Notes: generated by a model from the sequence alone, not told the origin. A DNA stretch of 64,000 nucleotides from Tachypleus tridentatus (GCF_004210375.1 NC_134833.1:141662127-141726126); one strand, 5' to 3'; shown: positions 13,401-23,037, counted from the stretch's first letter. Translations and numbers: made by a program.

Positions 13401-16400
13401 AACTTCAATGTTTAAACTATCATTGGAAGCTAATAATGGCAAACAACTATGGTTGTCACTCAAAGTGTGAACAGATTACACTTTGTGTAAAAGTTAAACA
13501 AAGTTCATAATATCCAAAATGGTTTTAGTAATAGCTAGGAATGATAATGATAGTAACCTAGGTTCATTGTAACTTAAGGTGCATACTAAATTATGTTGAT
13601 CAATTTACCTAAGCATTAAAATATAGCATCTAGATCTCTGTAGCATGTTTGAAGCCAATAATCATGAATATTTTAAGTTTTTAACTCTTAAATTTGTTAA
13701 TTTAATAAATCAAGGCTAAAGGTATTGCTCTTTTTCTTAAAACAAATTAAATCAAAGTTCATCAAAGCTTGAATATTGAAATAAATCAAAATATTTGATT
13801 TCTTTTTGTTTGTAAGATGTATTAAATATGTCATTTATGATATGTGAATATCTGATAATAATTGGTTAAAAAGGCGGAAACATGGTTGAGGGAAATATTA
13901 TTTATTTAAAGTATTATAGGAAGTATCTTTAGAGTTTCCTTGCAGTTTTATGTGTGATATGTAGACATACCCTGCATTTCTACATTCTTATTTTAATGTG
14001 TAATTTTTCAAAATTTTGATTTATTCTGTATATGTACAGTTTTCACATAATACATGGTAAAGAAAGTCATTATGTTGTTTTCCCTCTGCCTGTCTTTTGT
14101 TCTCTGTCATTCCTTTGAGATAATGTCTGATCTATCCAAGGAAGGTATAACTGTAAAGTTGAAACCAGTGTATGGAAGTTAACAGCAGTTTGATCCAATG
14201 GTAGATCAGGCAATACATAAAAGTTATACTTTTCCTAAACTGAAAATATATTTTGATAGGTACTTCCCTCCACCCACGAGATTAGCTTTTCACATTTTGT
14301 GCAATCTTCTATATGCAAGTTTTTTAATAATGCATGCCACAAACATTCTGCATCTCCCACACTGGAATTAAATATTCCAACATGTCTCTCATGCAAATCA
14401 ACATGCATCATCTCTCCACTAATAGGAAACCACCACCACCACATGATGCACAACTCCTTCTATTCATTACCAGCATTTCAAAGTTAGGCAGCAGATGTAA
14501 GCATCAGAAATTTGGAGAAAAAGGAGGGTGGGAAATGTGAGAAAGGGAAGTACCTTTTGGAAATATTTTCAATTTCAGAACATTATAGCTTTTAATATGG
14601 TACTTCTCTCTGCTCTCAACTAGAATCCCCCACTGAAATGAAGGAGAGACCAATGCAATGGAAGAACAGACATACCCCCAAAAAGCATCTAAAGGATATC
14701 TATTTATATGAGAAGAAACATTAATCTGAGGAGGGGTACTGCACCACTTCTGACCCATGTATCTTCTCACCATGAACCATTATGAACATGGCAAAAAAGG
14801 AAGAGAGCGCATCTGAGTGGAAGAGGATAAATAAGGGAAGTGATCCCAATCAGATAATGCAATCCCACAGAAGGAAAGCAGGTTAAGAAGAATGCATGCC
14901 ATGGTGTAGAATGGCTGTGGTGTGACAGGCCATACTTGGTTAGTCAACTACATCCAGAAACTCCTTGCAGGGTACCAACATCTGTTCAAGACCAGGATGA
15001 GGATCACAGCATCTTTACCTCAATCTCTAAAATCGTGGATATGAGGAAGTGACCAACTACAGGGCAATGACACAGAAGAGGTACTATGGCAGGGATCCAT
15101 GAAAGTGGCAGCTGGTATCTGAGGAAAATGCATCACAGGCAATCAACTACCATGACCATGAGCTTGATCTGAAATGTCCAAAGGTCAATAACATCACATC
15201 ACAATAAAACCAAGGGAATACCCAGGAGAGAAATAACTCGCATATACCCATAATGACCCATGACATAGAGGAAAGAATAAAAAAAGGAATACAGACAACC
15301 CCAATCCTGTCTGAGGACTTATGTCGATTGGTTCATTTGATATCCAAAATCAGCCCAGGGGGATACAAACATCTGTACAAGGGTAGACTAAGGGCACCCA
15401 ATTGAAAAGGTAAACTACATTGAAATGTCTCACACTGTTGTATGAGTCACTAACCCCAGATGATGGTATGCTTTCTTCAGCAGAACACCACCACCAACCT
15501 ACTCTGAACTGAATGGTTATAGCCATCTATGTGGAACCCATTCAGCAGGGTGCCTCCATGGCCAACCATTCCAGTTGCTTAAAACTTGTGAGTGGTAAGG
15601 ACTCCCAATATTCAAATGCATGAAAAGGGGAAAAGAAGAGCATCAGAGTGTCTGGAGAGACTACTACACCCAAGACAGTGCAATAGGTGATTACAAAACC
15701 CTATTTTGAAAAGCAGACCATACTGATTTATTCAATTAAGGCAAGGTAGGGATCGGCAGTTATCCCCTTTTGTTTTACCCATGCCAACCATAAGTGGTAT
15801 GATCCTCCAATGATCTCATGAAACTTCTCATTTCAAATAAGAGCATATGTAGCCATAAAAAGAGCACAGAATGAACAGATGTAAATCTGGCTGCAGAGAA
15901 GGAAGTAGGATGCCCGCTAAAGTAGGAGCCTTGGTCAATCACCACTAGAAATCATCCATAAAGTAGGAAGAAAGGGTGATGGTAGAATCCAAAGGATTCT
16001 GAGCAAGGTTCCATTGGTTATGGAGAACCCACTGAAAGTACCATATATGAGTCCAAATGAGGGCTATAAGAGGAGTCATTGAAGGACACATCTCTAAAAG
16101 CAATAGAACCTCACAAACAGAGAGTGAAGAAGCATACAGGGTGTTCTGAACAATCTGTTCCATAGAACAAAGCCAGAAAGGAGAATGTTGGGCCCTACTG
16201 ACATGATTTTTGATAAAAACATCCATATGAATAAGGTACTGAGTTAGATGAAAGTAGGACATTTCCAATTTGATCAACCAACTCACTTGAGTAGCTTCAA
16301 AAAGGAGCTGATGAGTATGACAGGTTGACTCCTGTTCAGAATGAGCAAGAAGAAGCCAGTCATTCATGTAGAAATGAAAGTGCAATCCCAGGGCATGTAT

Positions 16401-19400
16401 ATGTAGAGCGAAGATTTGCACCACCTGAATAAACATATACAGTAGAGTAGGAAACAAAATTGGTAAACAGCCTCATGATAGACAAACTGAAGATAAGGGC
16501 GAGAATGCTCCAAGATGAGCTCCCACTGGACCTGAATTCATCAGGTAATCACCAGAACCATTGTTGGCATACAATGCATCATCATGAAAAACAAATAGTG
16601 GCACCATGGGAACAAGGAATAGGCAATGTTTGGGATGGTGTGGGTCGGGAGATAGGAGTTGGTGTTACATTTAGCTTTCACTGGGATAAATGGGCCACCA
16701 GAGGAAGAAGGGTGGATTGTTGTTGGACCAAAGTGAACCTTGACTCCAAGGACTCCAAAATCATGTCAAACATGTAATGTTCCAAAAATGGGACCAAACA
16801 AAATGAGTAGCCAGGAGACAGGTTCATGACAATATCAGTAAGCCAACGAAAAAAAACAAGGCCAGCATGTTCAACACTTTTAGTAATACACCATTGAATT
16901 GTTATCATTCTTCACTGAAAACAAAACTACTTGATTAGTAAATGTAACAATAGAAAATAACACTGGATATAAGTGACTTTGTGCTATATATACACCACTG
17001 AAGAACAGCACTAAACAAGACAGCTTTAAACTGCACATGAAACACTAGTTTTGTAATACATCCATAAAAGTAAACATAAACAAGTAGATATGTAATATAA
17101 ATAGACCAATAAAAAATAATTACACTAAAGAAGCGAGTTCTGTATTACAGAAATGAAAAGTAAAACTGAACGAATGAGTTGTGTATTGCATAAATAAAAC
17201 TGGAGAAGTGAATTCTGTGTTACAGCAGTGAAAAATAAAACTGGAGAAGTGAGTTCTCTACTACAGCAGTGGAAAATAAAACTGGATTAGTGAGTTCTGC
17301 ATTACATAAGTGAAAAGTAAAACTGGACAAGTGAATTCTGCATTACACAAGTGAAAAGTAAAATTAGACAAGTTATGTATCACAGCAGTAAAAAACAAAC
17401 AAAAAACAAGTGAATTCTGTACTACAACAGTGAAAAGTAAAACTCTACAAGTTAGTTCTGTATTGCAGAAGTGAAAAGTAAAACTCTACAAGTGAGTTTT
17501 TGTAATATGACAGTAGCAGAGGGCACTGGACAAGTGAATTTTGTAATACAAAAATACAAAGCTAGTAACACTGAAATAAGTACAATTTATATACAATGAG
17601 ATAAGCTTGTTTTGTATTACAGTACTGAAAAATAACAATGGGCAAGATACATCAGCAAAATGTAACATAAAACCTATAAGTTTTGAAACAATCTGAATAT
17701 TATGAGAGATTTTACATGGTACTTCACTACAGCATTCTGTTATTGATCTGATAAAACCACATACCACTCTGTAATCAGATATTTATCACGGTTTTGTACC
17801 TGCTGAAACTGTGAGTGAATGTTGCCTTCAGCTTTCCCACAGGCTTGTTCAAACTTCTCTGGACTAATTCCTAAGTCTTCCATATGGCTACCCAACATAA
17901 AGTCCACCTATGAGAACATTTTATTAATTAAAAGTATACATGGATTTTCTAGAAGCTTAACTTCAAGTATACAAAATAATATATTTTTTTTCTTAACAGA
18001 CATAACTGAATGTTAAAAGTTACGTATACAATTAAACAGTTAATTTAGTGTAAACACTTTAAACATTCCAAAACCCATTAATGTAACAGTCAGTTCTCTA
18101 ACAAGGCTTAGTGTAGTCTATGGTTAGGGGACTTGACTGACAGGTTGCAGGTTTGAATTATATCACCAAACATGCTTGCCTTTCAGTCTTGGAGGCATTA
18201 TAATATGTTGGTCAATTCCATTTTCTGTTGGCAAAATTAGTAGCCTTAAAGTGAGGAACGAATGACATCGACCAGCTGTCTTCTCTATAGTCTATCACTT
18301 CCAAATTAGAGGCCGCTAACACACACAGATCACTAGTAGGTTTAGACAATATCAAAAAAACATACAGTTTTCTTGAGTAACCTAAGCCATTTTTTTACCA
18401 TTGGGAATTTTGATTCAGATTTCATTTAAACATAACCTTTAATGTATATAATTTATTGAATACTTGGTAAACCATGGGATACATGTAAGAAGTAACTGAC
18501 ACAACTGCATGTTTAAATTTAAGTAATTAATTTACTACATCACACATTTTGAATACCTATGAGAACATTTTATTAATTGAATAAAGATGTTCATGCTTAT
18601 GGATTTTCTATAAATTTAACATTTTGTTTTAACCACTTTAGGTATACAAAATAATGTATTTTTTTAAGCAAACAGAACTGCATGTTAAAAAATAAGTAAA
18701 CTGAGTGATATAGCTAGAAAAAGGAAGATATAATATACCATTCACTCGTAACATTTGTAAATGAATCTCCACATGAAGGGACATGAGCTTAAATTCAGAG
18801 TAGTTGGATGGCAAAATTTGTTTGTTTAAAGTTGAGCACAAAGCTATATAACATGCTATCCGTGCTCTTAATACCATGGTATCAAAACCCAGTTTCTAAC
18901 ATTGTAAGTTAGGGACGGGTGGAAGCAAAGCAACTGCCTGGTAAGACCTTCTTTTGGATGTGTGTCTAGGTCACACAGTGGTAAAGCTAAACAATGATGC
19001 TGTCAGATTTTGAAGAGAAGTCCCTATATTAAATCTGTTGCAACTTTGATGGTAGGATATTAATCTCCTCTGGTTATACTTGGTTTTTATATCAATACCA
19101 GTTCTTGAATATTTCACACCACAACATAATGTTTCTAATTCCTATAACAATATATTGTTTTAATGTTTACATGCTGACAGGGGCTATTGTAAGAATGTTA
19201 GAAATATTATTTTGTGCCAGAACTGACTTAAGTCAAACATGTTTATATCATTTACACTTAAATATATGTTTTTCTTTTAACTTACCAAGTTTTTATATTC
19301 TTCATGAATCTTTTTATATTCTTCTTCATTTTCAGTTCCTGGTTCAAAAACTGTAATAATAAAAACAAACCAAAAGATGGAAAAAAAAATTTTTTGCTAA

Positions 19401-22163
19401 TAAAAATATTTATATATTAATTAAACTGAAGGTAACCAATTATTTATTTACTAATGGTTGTAATAAAATTAAACAATGGAATTTTAACAGTTCATTACTG
19501 GAGTATTCAAGCTTCCCATAAGTAGCAGTAAAATGCAACTATAAGTAGAAGCCATAAAACAAGTTCCTCTTTCGATCTATGAAAGCACCAACCCACAGAC
19601 ACCGCCATCAACAATGTAAAATTCAAATCAGTTGATCCCTAGGTGCATGGCAAAAACAAACCAACTACACAGTACGACAATCTCTTGGATGTATGTCCAA
19701 ACAGGCAATATTAAAGCTAAACAGCGATACTGTCATACGAGTACTTTGAACAAAGTCCTTTTATCAAATCTGGTGCAACTCTGTAAACGAATTTTTCAAC
19801 GAAAAAAAGTAAAACTGAAAATTGTGTTCAAAAGCAAAGAATACAGACACAAGAAATAACAAATCCTCTAATGAATAATGATGCAAATAACTTAGAATAT
19901 AATTATAGTTGGTCTTTATATTAATATCAATTCTTAAATATTTCACACGGAACCTAAATTTGCCTGACTACCTTAATAAAATATCGCTTCAACCTTTAAT
20001 GTTTACACGATGGTAGAAGCTACTGCTGAAAAAAAAAAGAAGTATATATATATATATTACTTACCTTTCCGTGTTTCAGGCGTCATTGTCATTGTGAAAT
20101 ATTAAAACTCTACGTCTTCTATTTAATTTGTCATTATAAGTTCCCTGTAACAGCAACTTCCTTAGAGAAAGTTCGTAGTACGGAGCACAAAATAATCTCT
20201 AATTGTCGACCCGGCATGACCAAGCGTGTTAAGGCGTGCGACTCGTAATCCGAGGGTCCCGGGTTCACATCCCAGTCGCGCCAAATATGCTCGCCCATTC
20301 AGCCGTGGGGGCGTTATAAGTTACGGTCAATCCCACTATTTCGTTGGTAAAAGAGCAGCCCAAGAGTTGGCGGTGAGTGGTGATGACTAGCTGCTTTCCC
20401 TCTAGTCTTACACTGCTAAATTAGGAACAGCTAGCACAGATAGCCCTCGAGTAGCTTTGTACGAAATTCCAAAACAAACAGATGAACACTCATATGTTCA
20501 TATCCTGTGAAATATTTACATGGACATACAACAGAGAGTACTATTATATTTATATAGATAGTGCAAGTACATTAGATCTGCAAGAGACGTATTTATAACG
20601 TTATATTTGCGCCCTTAGAATGGAGAAAAATAAAGTTCTTCGCGATAGGAAACGGAGGCGAAACGGGAGAATCGTGACCCATATCGCAAATCTGTATGTA
20701 TACAGGATAAAGATTTCGGGTTGTTAGGGTTGCAAATCGAGTAATAAAAAAGGTTTTTCCAGTATCATGTAAGCAAGTATGATAAATAAATTATTATGAT
20801 TACAATAACGGGCATGTGATATAATAACCCGTTGAAAAAGCACGACCAAGTCAATAATAAAAAGAAACAAAATCCTGAATTATGCATTCAGAATAGTCAA
20901 AGCTAATTTTCTTTCGAATACGAGCCATGTAAAAGGTAATAAATTAGAAAAAAAAACTCACTTTGAATGTCATAATAAGAATCTGGCCACAATAATTATG
21001 AACTAGCATTGTGCATTCGTGTTTGGCCTAGCGCGTTAAGGCGTGCGCTTCGCAATCCGAGGGTCGCGGGTTCGCGCCCGAGTCGCGCCAAACATGCTCG
21101 CCCTCCCAGCCGTGGGGGCGTTATAATTTGACGGTCCATCCCACTATTCGTTGGTAAAAGAGTAGCCCAAGAGTTGGCGGTGGGTGGTGATGATTAGCTG
21201 CCTTCCCTCTAGTCTTACACTGCTAAATTAGGGACGGCTAGCACAGATAGCCCTCGAGTAGCTTTGTGCGAATTTCCAAAACAAAGCATTCATGTTTTTA
21301 AAAATATCCGTAGTCGTCTTCACTGATAGTTGACATATCAACATCCTGATTTTTTATCAATGACGTAACATAACAGAGAATTAAATCAATCAATAACGAA
21401 TTACCCCCACAATTGTTTACATTGGTAGTACAACATCATGAAATATAAATAACCAAAAATCCATCATTTAAAAAACAAACTTTAAAAACTTAAAACAAAG
21501 AAACTCTTACAGAATGATGTACAATTGAGAGTATTACCAAATAAAGCAGTTGTAAAATGTGTAGAATTGTCGCAGTTTAATGCAACATGTCCACTGGTTC
21601 ATTTCCTCGCAGTGGACACAATAGTTAGCCCATTGTAGTTTTACTTTAAAACAAATAAATAAATCCACATATAATTACTGACTTGTCTATTAAAATGCAA
21701 TAAAGTGTAGATCATAGACCTAACTTTTAATATAAATGATACTTGAAACCATTAGTACTTGTTCAAACTCCATATTTATATATATACCTGATGATGTCTT
21801 TACAAACGAAACCATGGTTATAAATAAATGATGTATTCGTGAAATATACAATTGTCTTGTTTTCCTCATTTCCTAACAGTTTAGTTACAAACACTCAATA
21901 GAAAGCCAATCTCGTCAAGCAATGTTAAGCAGTGAATATTATATTGTCCTAGAGTACACAGTAACTGCATTAATTATTTACCTCAAACATAAGAGCTAAG
22001 AATTTAAAGCAGATTAATTTAAATTACACTGACAACTTAATTAGAAACAGCTTGTACCTGTTGATTTCTGTTCAAGGAAAGTCAAAATGGGAATATTCCA
22101 TACAGGACCTTTTAAAAAGCCTACTAGTGAATCAAAAATCCAGTTTAACTCTTCGTCTGCCAT
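1182..22163 (-). CDS. CFAP36: CFAP36 (CCDC104) homologue, whole gene, seven coding exons
   Basis: Cilia- and flagella-associated protein 36. In vertebrates it is an N-terminal BART-like domain protein that binds GTP-loaded ARL3 at cilia. Joined exons: 22163-22058, 19350-19286, 17907-17800, 12809-12613, 12094-11954, 6424-6347, 1439-1182. With one base restored in exon 5 this gives 317 residues; human is about 342. The BART-like part is about residues 5-120: [12 protein letters not shown] in exon 1, [11 protein letters not shown] in exon 2, [11 protein letters not shown] in exon 3, [17 protein letters not shown] in exon 4. A charged coiled-coil follows, then the C-terminal block [19 protein letters not shown] and the ending [12 protein letters not shown], which parallels the human ending. 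All introns are GT..AG and phases agree. The start is the first ATG (MADEELNW), as in the family. Odd point: a frameshift in exon 5. The family call is very secure; that all exons are found is nearly so. Confidence 0.93.
1440..3168. other. CFAP36 intron 6, left part, no feature seen
   Basis: AT-rich unique-looking sequence with no gene, tRNA or clear transposon. The stretches 5505-6346 and 6425-7840 in introns 6 and 5 are alike. Confidence 0.6.
3362..4586 (-). pseudogene. Tc1-type transposase, broken, with an internal 205-bp duplication
   Basis: Starts at ATG 4586 ([18 protein letters not shown], then a stop). Recognisable blocks follow: [19 protein letters not shown] (helix-turn-helix), [14 protein letters not shown] (twice), [42 protein letters not shown], and near the end [10 protein letters not shown] and [16 protein letters not shown]. 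Frames shift several times and stops interrupt it. The segment around 4072-4190 is repeated around 4277-4394. Total span 1225 bases; removing 205 leaves 1020, exactly 340 codons, the usual size for this family. No active product is expected. Confidence 0.92.
4072..4394. repeat. 205-bp tandem duplication inside the transposase relic
   Basis: The run GTGCTTCTAAATGAACA begins at 4072 and again at 4277; the copies stay alignable to about 4190 and 4394 with roughly one mismatch per ten bases. The two copies have diverged, so the duplication is not recent. Confidence 0.85.
5149..5504. mobile_element. TA-flanked MITE
   Basis: Inverted ends CTGTGTTTCTCCGAAAATAA (5151) and its mirror ending at 5502, flanked on both sides by TA. 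The interior repeats phrases such as GGGCTTATATTAA and GCTTATTTT and has no coding content. TA target sites suggest a Tc1/mariner-type superfamily; the autonomous partner is not in this window. Confidence 0.75.
6347..6424 (-). CDS. CFAP36: CFAP36 coding exon 6
   Basis: Twenty-six codons, phase 0 to 0: [20 protein letters not shown] then DDNTPP. Acceptor TTTTTTGAAG, strong donor GTAAGT. It falls in the poorly conserved middle of the protein, so support comes from splice sites, phase and position rather than similarity. Confidence 0.75.
7845..11530 (-). mobile_element. DIRS-like retroelement relic, copy A
   Basis: This stretch is unlike its AT-rich surroundings: purine-rich on the plus strand, with many short open frames. 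It aligns by eye with copy C (45890-49190) along its length. Shared landmarks include TGCCCTCTA near the left edge, AGTGGAGAGGTCAGGTGGGAAA (8012), GAGTGCCCCTTGCC (9350) and AAAACAGAGAGAGAGGTTCTC (9764). Copy B, which carries a DIRS-type reverse transcriptase, shares the left-end segment. I found no intact domain in copy A. It lies in CFAP36 intron 5, sense to the gene. Edges are approximate. Confidence 0.5.
11577..11800 (-). mobile_element. SINE-1, reverse copy, diverged
   Basis: Reverse complement of the family body: AATTTCATGCAC, GGGCTATCTGCAC, CCGTCCCTAATTTAGCA, CAACTCTTGGGCTACTCTTTTACCAA, GCCCCCACGGCTGAACGGG, GAGCATGTTTGG. The tRNA-like head is truncated or eroded. It lies about 150 bases from CFAP36 exon 5. 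Confidence 0.85.
11954..12094 (-). CDS. CFAP36: CFAP36 coding exon 5, carrying a one-base frameshift
   Basis: In phase from exon 4 it reads [20 protein letters not shown] and then a stop. One frame over, the rest of the exon is open as [20 protein letters not shown] then [15 protein letters not shown], a typical CFAP36 coiled-coil. Only the first frame fits the 5' part and only the second fits the 3' part, so one base is missing near 12058-12063 (minus-strand GGAACTGAT where GGAAACTGAT would restore the frame). The acceptor GTCTTAG and donor GTAAAT are intact. A sequencing or assembly indel in an A run is the simplest cause; a real null allele is possible. Confidence 0.88.
12613..12809 (-). 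CDS. CFAP36: CFAP36 coding exon 4
   Basis: Encodes [20 protein letters not shown], then [19 protein letters not shown] and an acidic tail ending ILAAVM. This is the best conserved block of the protein (FxIFKxMMxQKNIExQLQA). Acceptor TACATTTCAG, donor GTAAAT, ending with two bases of a lysine codon. Confidence 0.95.
12810..14289. other. CFAP36 intron 3, left part, no feature seen
   Basis: AT-rich sequence with no recognisable feature; short open frames here have no similarity I know and no splice support. Confidence 0.6.
14290..16915 (-). mobile_element. DIRS-like retroelement relic, copy B
   Basis: Holds a recognisable DIRS-type reverse transcriptase (15945-16915) and, toward the left, sequence alignable with the left ends of copies A and C (for example GGAAATATTTTCAATTT at 14558 against GGAAACATTTTCAGTTT at 46138). 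It lies in CFAP36 intron 3, sense to the gene. The recombinase expected downstream of the RT was not recognised. Edges are approximate. Confidence 0.6.
15945..16915 (-). pseudogene. DIRS-type reverse transcriptase fragment
   Basis: In order on the minus strand: a degraded upstream part ([17 protein letters not shown] near 16850), then [18 protein letters not shown] near 16470-16520, then a 170-codon open stretch (16457-15945) with [40 protein letters not shown] and [15 protein letters not shown]. In DIRS elements these are the VYQF..LPFGL, Y-L-D-D-W-L, L-G-x-x-IN-x-x-KS and L-R-x-x-QW blocks. The catalytic YLDD reads YMND here (about 16359-16370), so the enzyme is dead. At least one frameshift separates the two parts. 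Confidence 0.78.
17129..17680. repeat. 41-bp minisatellite, about ten or more units
   Basis: The unit begins GTGARTTCTG and continues TATTACAGMAGTGAAAAGTA then AAACTGGACAA. Starts at 17208, 17249, 17290, 17331, 17372, 17410, 17451 and 17492 give a period of 41 (38 once). Outer units are degraded on both sides. It lies in CFAP36 intron 3, near exon 3. Confidence 0.9.
17800..17907 (-). CDS. CFAP36: CFAP36 coding exon 3
   Basis: Thirty-six codons, phase 0 to 0, starting [19 protein letters not shown] and ending HSQFQQ. It corresponds to the vertebrate segment containing [20 protein letters not shown]. Acceptor TCTCATAG, donor GTACAA. Confidence 0.93.
17905..18022. repeat. Duplicated intron end at the exon 3 acceptor, copy 1
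   Basis: CCTATGAGAACATTTTATTA, ATGGATTTTCTAGAAGCTTAA, GTATACAAAATAATATATTT, AACTGAATGTTAAAA recur in the same order at 18555-18690. Copy 1 contains the working acceptor of CFAP36 exon 3. Confidence 0.8.
18120..18335 (+). mobile_element. SINE-1, old copy
   Basis: Retains the order of the family body in degraded form: a B-box-like GGTTTGAAT, CACCAAACATGCTTGCC, GGAGGCATTATAATAT, GTCAATTCCA, CTGTTGGCAAAA, CAGCTGTCTTCTCTATAGTC, AAATTAGAGGCCGCTA, CACAGAT. It lies in CFAP36 intron 2. Confidence 0.7.
18555..18690. repeat. Duplicated intron end, copy 2
   Basis: Direct, diverged copy of 17905-18022, including the acceptor-like CTCATAG on the minus strand but followed by non-exonic sequence. Confidence 0.8.
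18817..18915 (-). mobile_element. SINE-2 copy
   Basis: On the plus strand: GTTGAGCACAAAGCTATATA, GCTATCCGTGCTC, ATGGTATCAAAACCCAG, TAACATTGTAAGTTAGGG. Reverse complemented, this is a tRNA-like head with B-box-like GGTTTTGATACC followed by the tail GCACGGATAGC..TAGCTTTGTGC. Confidence 0.75.
18927..19205. repeat. Diverged direct repeat flanking CFAP36 exon 2, copy 1
   Basis: CTTTTGGATGTGTGTCTAGG, TAAAGCTAAACAATGATGCT, GTCCCTATATTAAATCTGTT, ATATCAATACCAGTTCTTGA, TTTAATGTTTACATG appear in the same order as in 19655-20030. Confidence 0.75.
19286..19350 (-). CDS. CFAP36: CFAP36 coding exon 2
   Basis: A 65-base exon read in phase from exon 1: [20 protein letters not shown] then NL. The acceptor is TTATTACAG and the donor GTAAGT. 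It matches the acidic segment plus the IHQEYKELV-like helix of the family. It lies between two diverged direct repeats in the flanking introns. Confidence 0.93.
19655..20030. repeat. Diverged direct repeat flanking CFAP36 exon 2, copy 2
   Basis: CTCTTGGATGTATGTCCAAA, TAAAGCTAAACAGCGATACT, GTCCTTTTATCAAATCTGGT, ATTAATATCAATTCTTAAAT, TTTAATGTTTACACG correspond to copy 1. Exon 2 lies between the two copies. Confidence 0.75.
20207..20480 (+). mobile_element. SINE-1, full-length copy
   Basis: tRNA-derived SINE. The head (about 20207-20285) has an A-box-like CATGACCAAGCGTG and a B-box-like GGGTTCACATCCC; the anticodon-loop position reads CTCGTAA, suggesting a tRNA-Thr-like ancestor. The body runs GCCGTGGGGGCGTTATAA, TTGGTAAAAGAGCAGCCCA, TGATGACTAGCTGC, CTAAATTAGGAACAGCTA. 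The tail is CACAGATAGCCCTCGAGTAG then CTTTGTACG. It lies in CFAP36 intron 1. Confidence 0.92.
21025..21285 (+). mobile_element. SINE-1, best-preserved copy, with target duplication
   Basis: Head GGCCTAGCGCGTTAAGGCG with B-box-like GGGTTCGCGCCC, standard body, tail CACAGATAGCCCTCGAGTAG then CTTTGTGCG and a short A-rich end. It is flanked by a 12-bp duplication, GCATTCGTGTTT (21013-21024) and GCATTCATGTTT (21286-21297), one mismatch. This fixes both ends of the element. Confidence 0.95.
22058..22163 (-). CDS. CFAP36: CFAP36 coding exon 1
   Basis: Starts at ATG 22163-22161 and encodes [20 protein letters not shown] followed by [15 protein letters not shown]. It ends after one base of the next codon at donor GTACAAG. 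The motif order W-I/V-x-S-L/I-x-GFL-x-GP-x-W-x-IPIL matches the N-terminus of CFAP36 proteins. Confidence 0.93.
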
Positions 22164-22280
22164 TTGTACTGCTACTTGTAACTACAAACTCTTAAAGAAT
22201 CTTTCAGAAACAAACGTTACTAGGAATGCGTTTTCGCGACGTCTGGTAAATATATGTATCAGCTAAATCGTAGAACTTAT

Positions 22281-22321
22281 GGTTGCTATAGTGATACCAC
22301 ACAATAACAAGAGCATGCGCA
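22281..22321 (-). promoter_or_regulatory. Candidate CFAP36 promoter: X-box-like and NRF1-like motifs
   Basis: About 120-160 bases upstream of the CFAP36 start lie an imperfect palindrome (22281-22298, GGTTGCTATAGTGATACC) and GCATGCGCA (22313-22321). The first has one perfect RFX X-box half (GTTGCTAT, or AGCAAC on the gene strand) and a weak second half. The second resembles an NRF1 core. RFX factors drive many ciliary genes, which makes the position suggestive, but the motif is degenerate. Confidence 0.35.
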
Positions 22322-22721
22322 GTAGGTGTAAAAACAAAAACTTGTTATTAAATTATGAATTTTATGTAAATGGTATATATTTATTCTCAGTTATATTAGA
22401 ATTATGATATAGTGTAGGAGGTAATAAATGAAAAACAAAACATAAAAACATTAATGAAAACAATGTATTCAGACACTTCGGATAGTGGCATGTTTTCTCA
22501 GAAATATGGCCTGCATATTTCAATTACGGTTACGTAATCATGAAAAGAAAGAATGTTTTGGTTATAAACATATGTACACATTACATTTACAAATTTGAAA
22601 GAGATTTCATCTACTAGTTTATATACTGCAACTTCTTAAAAAATTCAGATAAGATTTCTATAATAAAAATTACATTTTATTTTTTATTGCAGTTGCGGTA
22701 TTGACTATAGCTCGTACAGAT

Positions 22722-22850
22722 GATTATTTGTTGTTTAGAGCAAGGTTACACAATAGACTATCAGTGCTTCGCCCATTAAATTTCACAACCAAATTTGTAA
22801 TATTATTATAAGCCCCCAGAGTTGCCACTGGAGGTATAGAGAGCAACAAA
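22722..22850 (-). mobile_element. SINE-2 copy, degraded
   Basis: Plus-strand phrases GAGCAAGGTTACACAATAGA, CTATCAGTGCTTCGCCC, ACAACCAAATTTGTAATATT, CCAGAGTTGCCACTGGAGG follow the family order. It lies upstream of the CFAP36 start. Confidence 0.6.
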
Positions 22851-23037
22851 TGGCATTATATATATAGCACCACTGTATTTTATCAAAGAAAAGTGTTAGA
22901 AATCCAATGATCCAATTTATATTTTATAAAATGAATAAAAAGCACTAACAAGAAGAAACTTTTAATGTGTAGACGCTTATAATATTTGTATACAGGTATG
23001 CATTCTAGTTTATTTTATTAAATCTTTTCAACACTGT

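Noticed and set aside
17129..17680. CRISPR-like array with 41-bp periodicity
   Set aside because: Units are contiguous with no spacers, and the genome is eukaryotic. It is a minisatellite.
20217..20285. Possible tRNA-Thr gene (CTCGTAA loop, B-box-like GGTTC)
   Set aside because: The stem positions do not pair well, and the sequence continues into the SINE-1 body present several times in the window. It is the head of a SINE, not a tRNA gene.
21025..21095. Second tRNA-like sequence
   Set aside because: Same reason: it begins a SINE bounded by target duplications.
1182..22163. CFAP36 as a processed or dead pseudogene because of the frameshift
   Set aside because: Introns with good splice sites are all present and the other six exons are intact; one indel in an A run is more simply an error or allele.
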